Source of the DNA: Flavobacterium endophyticum
GTDB taxonomy: Bacteria; Bacteroidota; Bacteroidia; Flavobacteriales; Flavobacteriaceae
Length of the DNA stretch: 64,000 bases
Reading direction: 5' to 3'
NCBI RefSeq assembly: GCF_003634455.1
Contig: NZ_RBLC01000001.1
Coordinates: 1,116,001 to 1,180,000 of the forward strand
Shown: positions 35,275-44,774 of the stretch, in pieces
Numbering within the stretch: position 1 is the first letter of the stretch
Layout: each line of letters starts with the position of its first letter
The notes under the pieces: model-generated
What the model was told of the DNA's origin: nothing
Database searches by the model: none
The model's input: only the letters and a program-made list of their open reading frames with translations
Position numbers and translations under genes: made by a program

Positions 35275-35623
35275 TATGTTGTATTTTTTCGAGTTCTATC
35301 GTAAAAAATCCTTTGAAATAATATCCAAATCAAGCATTGATGAATGTTTGAAAACCATAATCTGTATCTACTCAATGCGAAAATAATACTTGTACCTCCA
35401 AAATTGTAAAATTCTTTTTCTCATAAAAACGATTTTACTCTAATTCGCTACGCTTATATCCAAAAAAGCTTCGCTTATTCATTAGCTGAAATTATATTTT
35501 TTCTTTGATTTATTATTGCATGCGATTAAACTGTAAATAATGAAATTAGATTGCCTCGCCATCAAAATCATGTCGGTTTACTTTAGCATTTAAAAATTAA
35601 AAAGCAAACCTTAAATACAAACT
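35275..35623. other. 349-base AT-rich gap with no gene
   Basis: No convincing ORF, RNA or strong promoter is seen between the tRNA terminator and the surface protein gene. It contains poly-A/T tracts and a small AGCTTCGCT-type motif. It probably holds the promoter of the next gene. Confidence 0.5.
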
Positions 35624-38600
35624 ATGAGAACAAAAATTACTTTTCTGTACCTTCTGGCACTTATATGCTTTATCCAGAAGGTCAGTGCGCAATGCACTAA
35701 CGGAGGTCCATCTTCGTCACAAGCATACACCCCCATTCATGACAACAATGAACGCATCATCAGTGGCAATACCCATCCGGGTGAATACTTCCGGGTGAAT
35801 ACATTTTCAACGGCTACCCGTTACACTTTCAAAAGTGACCGTCCTACAGAGTATATTACGATTACCGATGCTAACGGTTCACAGATATTTGCAAGCGGAT
35901 TAAATGGTTCGAATGGAGTAAGCTTTACACCACCTTATCCTCAAACGATTCGTTTTTACGTTCACACCAATGCACAGTGCGAAACTAATCCGTTTATAAC
36001 AACGGATCTAGTTTTAAAGACTACAACAATAGACAATTCTTGTGATTCTCCTAATACACTTTCGGTTTCGAATATCACGTCGAACTCTTGTAAAGTAAGT
36101 TGGAACGCTCAAATTATAGGGCAGATTACATCCTATGATGTTTATGTGAACACTACGGGAGTTGCTCCTGTTGAAAATACAACTCCAACTGTGCAGGCAG
36201 CAGGTTCTAGAGAAGCTCAAGTGTCGGGATTAGCCGCCAATACAACACATTATTATTGGGTACGAACTAGATGTGTTGCCAATGGTGGAATTTGGGTTCC
36301 TGGCGGTTCTTTCAGGACCAATCCTGCTGGTGCTGGCTGTAACGGCGCTCCTTACGGACTGTATCCTCAAGCTACTGTCAATGTAACCTGTAACGGAACT
36401 GTGCAGCAAATCGCTACCGATGCTCATGCAGGAGAATATACAAATGTTTCTGTAAGCAGCAATCAGCAATACACATTTAGCAGTTCTGTATCGACAGACT
36501 TTATTACTATTACCGATCCTACCGGAGCTACCATTTATGCTTCCGGACAAACACCATTTGTATGGGTTAACAACTCCAATTGGGCAAGCATCAGATATTA
36601 TCTGCATAGTAATTCTTCTTGCGGAACTGAGGCTTCACCAAGAATCAAATCAATTAAATGCGGTGGTGTTGTAGGAGGATGTACCAGTGGGGATCTTCAT
36701 CCACAAGCCACATTTACTCCAGCGTGCACCGGATCTACTGAATTGGTTGTTAACGACGCCTATGCGGGTGAATATTCCAATATCAATGTAACGGCTAACA
36801 AAGACTATACTTTTTCAAGTTCGAAAGTAGGTGATTTTATCACTATTTCGAATCCGGTTGGAAATGTAGCGATGGCTACCGGTCCTTCTCCACTGGTTTG
36901 GAATTCAGGTTCAACATCTGGTGTCATCAGATATTACATACATACTAATTCAAGCTGTGGTACACAGAACATCAACAGACAGCGTTATATCCAATGTGCC
37001 GCTACTCCAACTTGTGGTGCACCTAGCGCTTTATCGGTTACTAACATAACCTCAAATTCTAGCCGATTGAACTGGACGGCACCTGCAACTGCGCCTGCTT
37101 CATACGATATTTACATCGTTACTGCAAATACCGCTCCGAATGACAATACTGCTGCTACTGTTACAAGTACTACTGCAGGCGTGGGCACTCTTAACGGATT
37201 GGCAGCTGCTACAACTTACTATTATTGGATCAGATCTAATTGCGGTACTGCAAAAAGTGCATGGGTGTCTGGTGGGAATTTTACGACCCTTGCTGCCCTA
37301 AATTGTAACGGTGCTATCAACGGGTTGTATCCTGATGCGACTTTCACGCCAGCGTGTACAGGAGCTACTGAACAAATAGCTAATGACTCGTGGGCAGGAG
37401 AATATTCAAATGTAAACGTAGTGGCAAATAAGCTATATACATTTACGAGTTCAATTGCTACCGATTATATTACGATTACAAATGCTACAGGAACGGTAGT
37501 TTTGGCAAGCGGAGTAACTCCTTTAAACTGGACATCGGGTTCTACTACGGGAGTTGTGAGATACCACTTGAATACTAATACAAGCTGTGGAACTGTAAAC
37601 GCAGTAAGAACACGTTCTATTAAGTGTGTTGATGCTCCGGCAGGAAATTGTGGTGTACCAACAGCATTATCGGTTACAAACATAACATCAAATTCAAGCC
37701 GATTGAATTGGACTGCTCCAGCAACTGCGCCTTCTACATACGATATTTACATCATTACTACAAATACCGCTCCGAATGCCAATACCACTGCTACTGTTGT
37801 AAGTAATAATGCAGGTGTGGGTGTTCTAAACGGATTGGCAGCTGCTACAACTTACTATTATTGGATCAGATCCAATTGCGGTACTACAAAAAGTGCATGG
37901 GTATCTGGTGGGAATTTTACGACCATTGCGGCTCTAAACTGTAATGGCGCTACCAACGGATTGTATCCTAATGCGACTTTCACGCCAGCGTGTACAGGAG
38001 CTAATGAACAAATAGTTGCTGATGCGTGGGCAGGAGAATATTCTAATGTCAATGTAATGGACAACAAGCAGTACACGTTTACAAGTTCGGTTGCCACAGA
38101 TTACATTACGATTACAAATGCTACAGGAACAGTAGTTTTGGCAAGCGGAGTAACGCCTTTAAACTGGAGTTCAGGCTCTACTTCAGGTATTATAAGGTAC
38201 CACTTGAATACCAATGCAAACTGTGGAACTGCGAACGCAGATAGAATACGTTCTATTAAGTGTGTCGCTGCTCCTGCAGGTTGCGGTGTACCAAGCGACC
38301 TTTCAGTAACTGACATAACATCAAATTCAGCTCGAATTAACTGGGCGGGGCCTTTTCCTGCACCTATGGGATATGACTTGTATGTTGTACAAAGTAATAC
38401 TGCTCCTACTGCAAATACTGCTCCTACGCATCTATCTTCTGACATTACAAGACTGATTACCGGATTGAGTCCTGCAACAAATTACAACTATTGGGTACGT
38501 ACAAATTGCGGTTCAACAAGAGGAAACTGGGTGTATGGCGGAAGTTTTGATGTTATTCCTGTTGTTGGTTGTAATGGTGCTATATTCGGATCTTATCCTA

Positions 38601-39802
38601 CAGAAACCCTTCAGATCGCTTGTACTGGAAGCCCTGAGATAGTTGCTGAAGGTCTTGCCGGTCAGTTTACAAAGATTTACATCAATTTCAGTCAGTATTA
38701 TGTCTTTTCAAGTTCAATAGCAACGGATTATATCACTATCACGGATGCCTCTGGAATGACAGTGTATGCAAGTGGAACTACGCCACTAAGCTGGGCATCA
38801 GGAACCAATTTGGGGTCTATCCGTTTTTATGTACATAGCAATGCAAACTGCGGGGCTCAAGATGCTATCAGAGTAAAATCGGTTACGTGCAGCAGCACTC
38901 CGATTGGAGGCTGTGGTCTACCAACCAATGTTTCGGCATCTAACGTAACGTCAAACTCTGCTCTAATCAGCTGGACACCTCCAGTTCCAACACCTTCTGC
39001 AGGATATGATTTGTATGTTGTAAACAGCAATACTGTTCCTAATTACAATACCACTCCTACGCATACCGTTTCTAACAACTACACTTCAACGGTTGTGAGC
39101 GGACTGAGCCCTGCAACGAATTATGCTTATTGGGTACGCGCTAATTGTGGTTCTACAAAAGGAGACTGGGTTTATGGCGGAAGTTTTGATGCGATTCCTG
39201 CTGTTGGTTGTAACGGTGCTGTATACGGTCCTCATCCTGTAGAAGCTGTGCAGATTGGCTGTATGGGAACTGCTGAGATCATTTCTGAAGGCTATGCTGG
39301 AGAGTATGCAAAAGTCTATATCAATTTTGGTCAGCAATATACCTTCTCAAGCTCAGTAGCAACGGATTATATTACTATCACAGATGATAATGGAATGACA
39401 ATTTTAGCTAGCGGACCTACTCCACTGAACTGGTCATCTGGAAGCAATGTAGGTGTTATCCGTTATTATGTACACACCAATGCAAACTGTGGTTCTCAAA
39501 ATTCTGTCAGACTAAAATCGATTACATGCAGAAACCCTCTTGGTATTGATGAGCAATTTGCTCAAAATAACGTTACCATTTATCCGAATCCAAGTTACGG
39601 ACAATTTACTGTCGAAACCGGAAGTGTAACGGCTGATACTATCACAATTACAGATAATCTTGGAAGGGTCATCACTACTTTCAAACCTTCTTTATCAAAA
39701 TCGGATTTATCAATTGATAGTTTTGCAGAAGGTATTTATTATGTAAAAATAGATTATCAGAATAAGACAGTTACTAAAAAACTAGCTCTTAAAAAGAACT
39801 AA
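35624..39802 (+). CDS. giant type IX-secreted surface protein with Cys modules and fibronectin-III repeats
   Basis: A 1392-residue protein with a signal peptide (about 1-22, ending VSAQ). It alternates two modules with a period of about 630-640 bp. The first is a Cys-flanked beta module (seven copies; motif AGEYSNVNV, then DYITITNATGTVVLASG, then RYHLNTNxxCGT). The second is a fibronectin-III domain (five copies; LSVTNITSNSSRLNWTAP, then ATTYYYWIRSNCG). The last 75 residues are a type A type IX sorting domain: NNVTIYPNPSYGQF ... EGIYYVKIDY ... KKLALKKN. It is probably displayed on the cell surface or released, and could serve adhesion or glycan binding. No catalytic domain is visible. Confidence 0.92.
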   Translation: MRTKITFLYLLALICFIQKVSAQCTNGGPSSSQAYTPIHDNNERIISGNTHPGEYFRVNTFSTATRYTFKSDRPTEYITITDANGSQIFASGLNGSNGVSFTPPYPQTIRFYVHTNAQCETNPFITTDLVLKTTTIDNSCDSPNTLSVSNITSNSCKVSWNAQIIGQITSYDVYVNTTGVAPVENTTPTVQAAGSREAQVSGLAANTTHYYWVRTRCVANGGIWVPGGSFRTNPAGAGCNGAPYGLYPQATVNVTCNGTVQQIATDAHAGEYTNVSVSSNQQYTFSSSVSTDFITITDPTGATIYASGQTPFVWVNNSNWASIRYYLHSNSSCGTEASPRIKSIKCGGVVGGCTSGDLHPQATFTPACTGSTELVVNDAYAGEYSNINVTANKDYTFSSSKVGDFITISNPVGNVAMATGPSPLVWNSGSTSGVIRYYIHTNSSCGTQNINRQRYIQCAATPTCGAPSALSVTNITSNSSRLNWTAPATAPASYDIYIVTANTAPNDNTAATVTSTTAGVGTLNGLAAATTYYYWIRSNCGTAKSAWVSGGNFTTLAALNCNGAINGLYPDATFTPACTGATEQIANDSWAGEYSNVNVVANKLYTFTSSIATDYITITNATGTVVLASGVTPLNWTSGSTTGVVRYHLNTNTSCGTVNAVRTRSIKCVDAPAGNCGVPTALSVTNITSNSSRLNWTAPATAPSTYDIYIITTNTAPNANTTATVVSNNAGVGVLNGLAAATTYYYWIRSNCGTTKSAWVSGGNFTTIAALNCNGATNGLYPNATFTPACTGANEQIVADAWAGEYSNVNVMDNKQYTFTSSVATDYITITNATGTVVLASGVTPLNWSSGSTSGIIRYHLNTNANCGTANADRIRSIKCVAAPAGCGVPSDLSVTDITSNSARINWAGPFPAPMGYDLYVVQSNTAPTANTAPTHLSSDITRLITGLSPATNYNYWVRTNCGSTRGNWVYGGSFDVIPVVGCNGAIFGSYPTETLQIACTGSPEIVAEGLAGQFTKIYINFSQYYVFSSSIATDYITITDASGMTVYASGTTPLSWASGTNLGSIRFYVHSNANCGAQDAIRVKSVTCSSTPIGGCGLPTNVSASNVTSNSALISWTPPVPTPSAGYDLYVVNSNTVPNYNTTPTHTVSNNYTSTVVSGLSPATNYAYWVRANCGSTKGDWVYGGSFDAIPAVGCNGAVYGPHPVEAVQIGCMGTAEIISEGYAGEYAKVYINFGQQYTFSSSVATDYITITDDNGMTILASGPTPLNWSSGSNVGVIRYYVHTNANCGSQNSVRLKSITCRNPLGIDEQFAQNNVTIYPNPSYGQFTVETGSVTADTITITDNLGRVITTFKPSLSKSDLSIDSFAEGIYYVKIDYQNKTVTKKLALKKN

Positions 39803-39833
39803 ATTTTGATAGATTACTATAGTTTTTAACCTT

Positions 39834-39862
39834 AAAACCCCGCCTTTAGCGGGGTTTTTTTA
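39834..39862 (+). terminator. intrinsic terminator
   Basis: Stem AAAACCCCGC (39834-39843) / GCGGGGTTTT (39849-39858) with a 5-base loop and T-run, downstream of the surface protein gene. Confidence 0.92.
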
Positions 39863-40016
39863 TGTTCTATCGGTACTATATCAGCTGGTACCTTTTTTAC
39901 CAATTATGGAATAGATCAGAAAAAAATTATAGGACCGAATCCTTTTTTATCTCTCAAACCTTCCAAATGTATTTATTTACCTAAAAATAACTATTTTGGC
40001 TTCATAATTTATATTT

Positions 40017-43000
40017 ATGCGCGTCCGAATCTTAATAGTAGCGTTGCTGTACTTTATCCAAGGTTTTGGACAGGAACTTGCTTTAAAGGAAGCGCAGATC
40101 AGAGACAAAGACAACACCTATCTTTTAAGCAGCGCCCCATTTGTTGATAACAACCGATTTGTCTGGTATGCTACCAATCGTGATGGCGATTTCTATAGGT
40201 TTGACGGAAAGAATAAGCTTCGGTATCGCTTTCATAAAGACAAAGACAACTACTATGACAGCTTTTATATCTCGAGCCATGCCTGGATACAAGATTCCAA
40301 TAATACGATTTGGGCTGCCGAACTGAACAAAGCCTATCTCATAACGCCAGACAAGCTTCAAGTAGAATGCATCCAATATCCTACAGAGGGCTTACGAATC
40401 AAATCTGCTATTGCCAAAGACAAAGCAAACAACCTATGGATCAGCAATGGATCGCGTTTTTTAATCAAAATCACTCCTGACCGACAGGTGACTCAGGTTA
40501 CCCATCCCATACTAGAAAATAAAAAAGAAAGCTTTGATATAATGAAGACCCTAGAGGATGGCAGGATCATCGCCAAATCAGGATTTCGTCTTTTTTACAT
40601 CGATGCCAAAGGATTGCACTTTTTTGGCGACCTTAAAGCCATAGACAAAGATATCAATTATGATTTTGCCCTCTTTGAGAATGGTAAAATTGTTGCAAAA
40701 AACACCAGTGGCTACTATAAATACAATGCTACTGCCTACAAGTATATTTACTTAAAAGGATTAGACCTGCAGCTGTTCAACTATTCGTATGGCGACGGAG
40801 ACTGTTATCTGGGCAATTGCGATTGGAGCAACAATACGCTCATTGCCGATTCCAAGCTTTTTATTGCAGACGACTCCAATCTCTTCGTCAACGAGATTGA
40901 TAAGAATACGAATGAGATTCGCACTATCGATACCCTGCACTTCAAAAAGCCCATTTCCATAGCTTCCAACAAGCACCATCCTAATTTTATATGGATATCG
41001 ACTTATGATGAGCTATACAAGCTATTGGTAACACCGAGCCATTTCGAAAGAATCTTACAATTCAACAACAGGCAGCTCAGTACCAGAGGCATTGTGGCGG
41101 ACTCAAAAAACAACCTCTACATCGGAACCTACGAAGGTCTTTATACGCAAGAGAACGGACACAAAAAAGCTAAAGAAGTTGTAGTCAAGGGCGAAAAAAA
41201 CGGAGTCTATGACATTTTGTTTTTAGAAAAAAATGATTCTATCTTATGGGCTACAGAAGGATACAACTGGATCAAAAGAGTGAATCTGAATACGCATACA
41301 AAAAAAGAATTTGAACAGACAGATGGCTTGGCGATTCAGTGCCTAAAAGAAAAATCATCCGATGCTTTTTGGCTAGGAACAGATCAGGGCCTATTTGTTT
41401 TCGATAAAAAGACCGGAAAAACAAGTCCTTATGTAGAAGATGGCTATTTCTTGGGGAACACTTCCGTATTCGGCTTTATAGAAGCCAGAAACGGGAAAAA
41501 ATGGATAGCGACCCGACAAGGGCTGTTCGTGAAAGAAAAAGGCAAGGATTTTATCAACTACCATACCCTAAATCCATCTTTTGATTATAAAAACCTGCTG
41601 GTACTGCACGAAGACGAGAAAGGCAATTTATGGATGGGTACTGATGGCAAAGGGATTGTTTTCTTAGATCCTAAAACCAACCGATTCAAAAACCTGACCC
41701 AATCCAACGGGCTTTCCAACAACATCGTCTGCGGCATAATAGAAAGCAAGGACGCGCTGTGGTTTTCTACCTATTACGGATTGTCACGATTCGACAAGCA
41801 GAAAGCCTTTTTTACAGTATATTATAAAGAAGACGGACTCAGTGAGAATGAATTTAATGTAAGATCTTCCTATAAGAAAAACAATAATTCCTTTTATTTC
41901 GGAGGCCTCAATGGTATTGTAGAATTCAATCCCGAAAAAATAGAAATCAGTTCCAAACACCCCCATACTCTTTTCTTATACAGCTCCTCTTATTTTTCAA
42001 AAGACAAAAATAAAAACATAACAGATTATCTAAATCTTGACCAACAGACCATCAGCCTTCCTTATAACAAGAATTACTTTTCGGCCATCTTTTCTATTAA
42101 CGAACTGTTTTTTATTGAAAAGAACAGCTATTTATATAAGATCGAAGGGCTCAGGGAGGAATGGATCGATGCCGGAACTTCAGGCTCTATAGAACTTCCC
42201 AGCTTGCCGCCTGGCAATTATGTGCTGCGGGTAAAAGGAAAAGATGCCAAAGGAATAGAAACTGCCAACGAAATCAAAATCCGCCTGCATGTAGAACAGC
42301 TATTTTACAAGACCCCTCTTTTTATGGGCTTGGCCCTGCTTTCTGTGTTGGCTCTTGTTATCTATCTGTTTATCAGGCGCAGCAAGAAGCAGAAAAGAAT
42401 TTTCGAAAGAGAAAAAGAAATCATCGAGCTCAAAGCGAGCGCGCTAAAAGCCCAGATGAATCCTCACTTTGTCTTTAACATTCTCAACAATATGCAGAGC
42501 GTCTTGATATTAAAAGGCGAAAGAGAAGTCAACAAATACTTTGGTGCTTTTTCCAAGCTGCTCAGGCTGACATTAGACATGTCAAAACAAGAGCTGGTAA
42601 CGCTGAATGACGAAATAGACTACATCACCAATTACCTGCTGCTTAATAAAATGCAATTGAATGACGAATTAGACTATTCGATAGTCGTTGAAGACAGCAT
42701 CAAGAATACTTCCGACATAGCATTGGCTGGGATGTTGATACAGCCTTTTGTCGAAAACGCAATCCTCCACGGATTATCCCGAAAAAAAGACCGCAAGCTG
42801 GTTCTTCATTTTACGATTCAAGACCATTACCTTATAGTAACCATAGAAGACAATGGTATCGGCAGGGCAGCGGCAGCGCTGCTGTCTAAAAACAAAACAG
42901 AAACGCACAAGTCTTGGGCAACTACTATTGTAAATGAACGCATCAAGATAATGAACGATTCTTATAAAGACTCCGTAAGCCTAGAAATCATCGACCTAGA

Positions 43001-43055
43001 AAAAGAAGGAGTGCCGTCAGGAACCAAGGTTGTTATACGCTTGAAAATAAATTGA
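40017..43055 (+). CDS. propeller-containing LytS-type sensor histidine kinase
   Basis: A 1012-residue membrane sensor. Residues 1-18 form a signal peptide. A periplasmic two-component-regulator beta-propeller follows (to about 660, with repeats such as NLWMGTDGKGIVFLDP and FWLGTDQGLFVF). A Y_Y_Y-type Ig domain comes next (about 680-760), and one membrane helix lies at about 765-785. The cytoplasmic His kinase domain carries the phospho-His at about 817 in AQMNPHFVFNILNN, and the ATP-site DNGIGR is at about 947. This is the His_kinase (LytS) class that pairs with LytTR regulators, and such a regulator is encoded 83 bases downstream. It has no HTH, so it is not a hybrid one-component type. The ligand is unknown. 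Confidence 0.93.
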   Translation: MRVRILIVALLYFIQGFGQELALKEAQIRDKDNTYLLSSAPFVDNNRFVWYATNRDGDFYRFDGKNKLRYRFHKDKDNYYDSFYISSHAWIQDSNNTIWAAELNKAYLITPDKLQVECIQYPTEGLRIKSAIAKDKANNLWISNGSRFLIKITPDRQVTQVTHPILENKKESFDIMKTLEDGRIIAKSGFRLFYIDAKGLHFFGDLKAIDKDINYDFALFENGKIVAKNTSGYYKYNATAYKYIYLKGLDLQLFNYSYGDGDCYLGNCDWSNNTLIADSKLFIADDSNLFVNEIDKNTNEIRTIDTLHFKKPISIASNKHHPNFIWISTYDELYKLLVTPSHFERILQFNNRQLSTRGIVADSKNNLYIGTYEGLYTQENGHKKAKEVVVKGEKNGVYDILFLEKNDSILWATEGYNWIKRVNLNTHTKKEFEQTDGLAIQCLKEKSSDAFWLGTDQGLFVFDKKTGKTSPYVEDGYFLGNTSVFGFIEARNGKKWIATRQGLFVKEKGKDFINYHTLNPSFDYKNLLVLHEDEKGNLWMGTDGKGIVFLDPKTNRFKNLTQSNGLSNNIVCGIIESKDALWFSTYYGLSRFDKQKAFFTVYYKEDGLSENEFNVRSSYKKNNNSFYFGGLNGIVEFNPEKIEISSKHPHTLFLYSSSYFSKDKNKNITDYLNLDQQTISLPYNKNYFSAIFSINELFFIEKNSYLYKIEGLREEWIDAGTSGSIELPSLPPGNYVLRVKGKDAKGIETANEIKIRLHVEQLFYKTPLFMGLALLSVLALVIYLFIRRSKKQKRIFEREKEIIELKASALKAQMNPHFVFNILNNMQSVLILKGEREVNKYFGAFSKLLRLTLDMSKQELVTLNDEIDYITNYLLLNKMQLNDELDYSIVVEDSIKNTSDIALAGMLIQPFVENAILHGLSRKKDRKLVLHFTIQDHYLIVTIEDNGIGRAAAALLSKNKTETHKSWATTIVNERIKIMNDSYKDSVSLEIIDLEKEGVPSGTKVVIRLKIN

Positions 43056-43138
43056 TTTAATGTTTGACATCTGTTAAATTTTTTTAATTTTAAAAAAACA
43101 ATTGCCCAGCTTTTTAGTAGAACCTAATTTCGCACGAC

Positions 43139-43903
43139 ATGAACATTTATAGAGCGCTGATAGTAGATGACGAGGTCAATAATAGTGCTATACTGCAACA
43201 TTTTGTTACTACCTATTGCCGAAATGTCGAGGTCATCGGCCAGGCAACTACTGTAGCCCAAGCCGTTTCAGAAATTAACAGCAAGCAGCCCGACATTATC
43301 TTTTTAGACATCCGGCTTAATGAAGGCGACGCTTTTGATATTCTTGACAAAATAGAAAACATCAAGGCGCAGGTCATTTTTGTCACCTCTTATGACGAAT
43401 ATGCCATAAAAGCATTTAAGTACAATGCTGTTGACTATATCCTAAAGCCGATATTGATCGAAGATGTTGTCCTATCCGTAAACAAAGCCATAAAAAACAT
43501 CGAGCAGAAACAGTATTTCGATTTCCAAAAAAACATATCCAGCGATTTTCAATCGCTCGTGCCAGAAAACAAAGACTATTTAGCCATACCCTCTATGGAT
43601 GCTGTCGATCTAGTACGAAACAGCCATATCATATATATCGAAGCCGATAACAAATATACCATCCTGCATACCACCACAGAAGGAAAGAAATACATATCAA
43701 GCAAAAACCTGCAGTATTTTGAGACTGTTGCAGATCCCTTGTCTTTTTTCAGAATACACCATTCCTATATCGTCAATATCCAGCACCTGCTCCGAATAGT
43801 AAAAAGAGACGGAAGCTACTGCGAAATGGCAGGCGGCGTATTATTGCCTATCTCCAAAAGAAAGCAAGACGACTTTAACGTCTTTCTCAAGATCAAAAAT
43901 TAG
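43139..43903 (+). CDS. LytTR-family response regulator
   Basis: A 254-residue regulator. The receiver domain spans residues 1-120, with acidic pocket ALIVDDE, phospho-acceptor Asp57 in IIFLDIRLNEGDAF, Thr in VIFVTSYDEY and Lys in DYILKPI. The LytTR DNA-binding domain spans about residues 150-250, with HIIYIEADNKYTILHTTTEGK, then FFRIHHSYIVNIQHL. It follows the sensor kinase gene by 83 bases. LytTR proteins bind direct repeats about 21 bases apart next to promoters. Exactly such repeats lie downstream at 43990-44036, and again at 50036 and 51816, so these are candidate targets. Confidence 0.94.
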   Translation: MNIYRALIVDDEVNNSAILQHFVTTYCRNVEVIGQATTVAQAVSEINSKQPDIIFLDIRLNEGDAFDILDKIENIKAQVIFVTSYDEYAIKAFKYNAVDYILKPILIEDVVLSVNKAIKNIEQKQYFDFQKNISSDFQSLVPENKDYLAIPSMDAVDLVRNSHIIYIEADNKYTILHTTTEGKKYISSKNLQYFETVADPLSFFRIHHSYIVNIQHLLRIVKRDGSYCEMAGGVLLPISKRKQDDFNVFLKIKN

Positions 43904-43942
43904 CAAAAAGAATCATTTTCTTGTTTTTATGACAAAAAAAGC

Positions 43943-43975
43943 AGCCATCAGACACCAAATCTGATGGCTTTTTTA
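43943..43975 (+). terminator. intrinsic terminator of the kinase-regulator operon
   Basis: Stem AGCCATCAGA (43943-43952) / TCTGATGGCT (43960-43969) with a 7-base loop, followed by a T-run. Element copy 1 starts 5 bases later. Confidence 0.92.
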
Positions 43976-43979
43976 GTAT

Positions 43980-44612
43980 CCAAAAAAACAGTTACACCAA
44001 AAAAGTGACCAGTTACGCCCGTATTTGACCACTTATTACTTTTGGGTTGCTAAATAATTTACAATCTCCAACCTTTGTCATAAGTAAATTGATTAAAAAA
44101 AGCATCTCCATCCTCTTCATGTGGTTAGTTTGGTACAAAGAAACTTCGGAGATGCTTTTACACTAAATGAGGTAAGGTCTATCGCTACCGTTTTGAGACC
44201 TCCTTGCCGTTTATTCAGTCAAAAATTTGAGGGACCGTTAGGAACCGAAAACAAGATATAAAATTGAAAAGGTTAATTGTGATAAGAATGTAAGAAAGGA
44301 AGCGTGTCTAAGTATTTTTTTCATTTAGAGTATTTTGATTAACAGCTAATTATTATTTGAAAATAAGACCGCTTCCTCTTCTTCATCTTTTTACCTCAAC
44401 AGTGCCTCTCGTAATTATTGCCCAATGGATGTGAGGTTCAGTTTCATATGCATTATAGGTTTGGGGAAATTCTGTGGTGCAAGATTATAGGGGCACTTAT
44501 ATTTTTTAGGCGGCTCTCTGGCTTTCCTCTTTGGTAGTAAAATTATCAATATTTAGTTTATATGGAAAACATTTGCATCGTTATACAACTCGCAAATCAG
44601 AGAGCTCCTATT
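43980..44612 (+). repeat. multi-hairpin intergenic element, copy 1
   Basis: First of three related intergenic elements. The leader (43980-44060) is followed by successive hairpins. I: AAAAGCATCTCC (44098-44109) / GGAGATGCTTTT (44148-44159). II: GGTAAGG (44171-44177) / CCTTGCC (44202-44208). III: GGAAGCG-T-GTCT (44298-44309) / AGAC-CGCTTCC (44366-44376). IV: AGTGCCTC (44401-44408) / GGGGCACT (44490-44497). V: AGG-C-GGCTCTCTG (44508-44520) / CAGAGAGCTCCT (44598-44609). The stems pair but differ in sequence from copies 2 and 3, which supports a real structure. No protein is encoded. It may be a structured leader, an sRNA array, or DNA hairpins; the nature is unknown. Confidence 0.75.
43990..44044 (+). 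promoter_or_regulatory. candidate LytTR operator and -7 box, copy 1
   Basis: Three phased direct repeats: AGTTAC (43990), AGTTAC (44011) and ACTTAT (44031), the last two inside TGACCA-S-TTA units. The spacings are 21 and 20 bases. The -7 element TACTTTTG (44037-44044) follows immediately, with no proper -33 TTG. This fits an activator-dependent promoter. Confidence 0.55.
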
Positions 44613-44659
44613 TTAAGAAACATCCTTTGCAAGCTGCCTGAGCCGAAAATGGCTGTTAT

Positions 44660-44706
44660 GCCATGGCAGACACGACCCTCCGTATTTTGTCTGTCATGGC
44701 TTTTTA
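44660..44706 (+). terminator. intrinsic terminator between element copy 1 and the adhesin gene
   Basis: Stem GCCATG-G-CAGACA (44660-44672) / TGTCTG-T-CATGGC (44688-44700), 13 pairs with one G-U, followed by TTTTT. CTGCC (44634-44638) can pair with GGCAG (44665-44669) instead, an alternative that would break the terminator. Confidence 0.75.
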
Positions 44707-44774
44707 TTAGTAACGAATCAAACCCATAGCGCTGTGAGAGCGCCTATTCACTTTAATCAATATATAACTTAATT

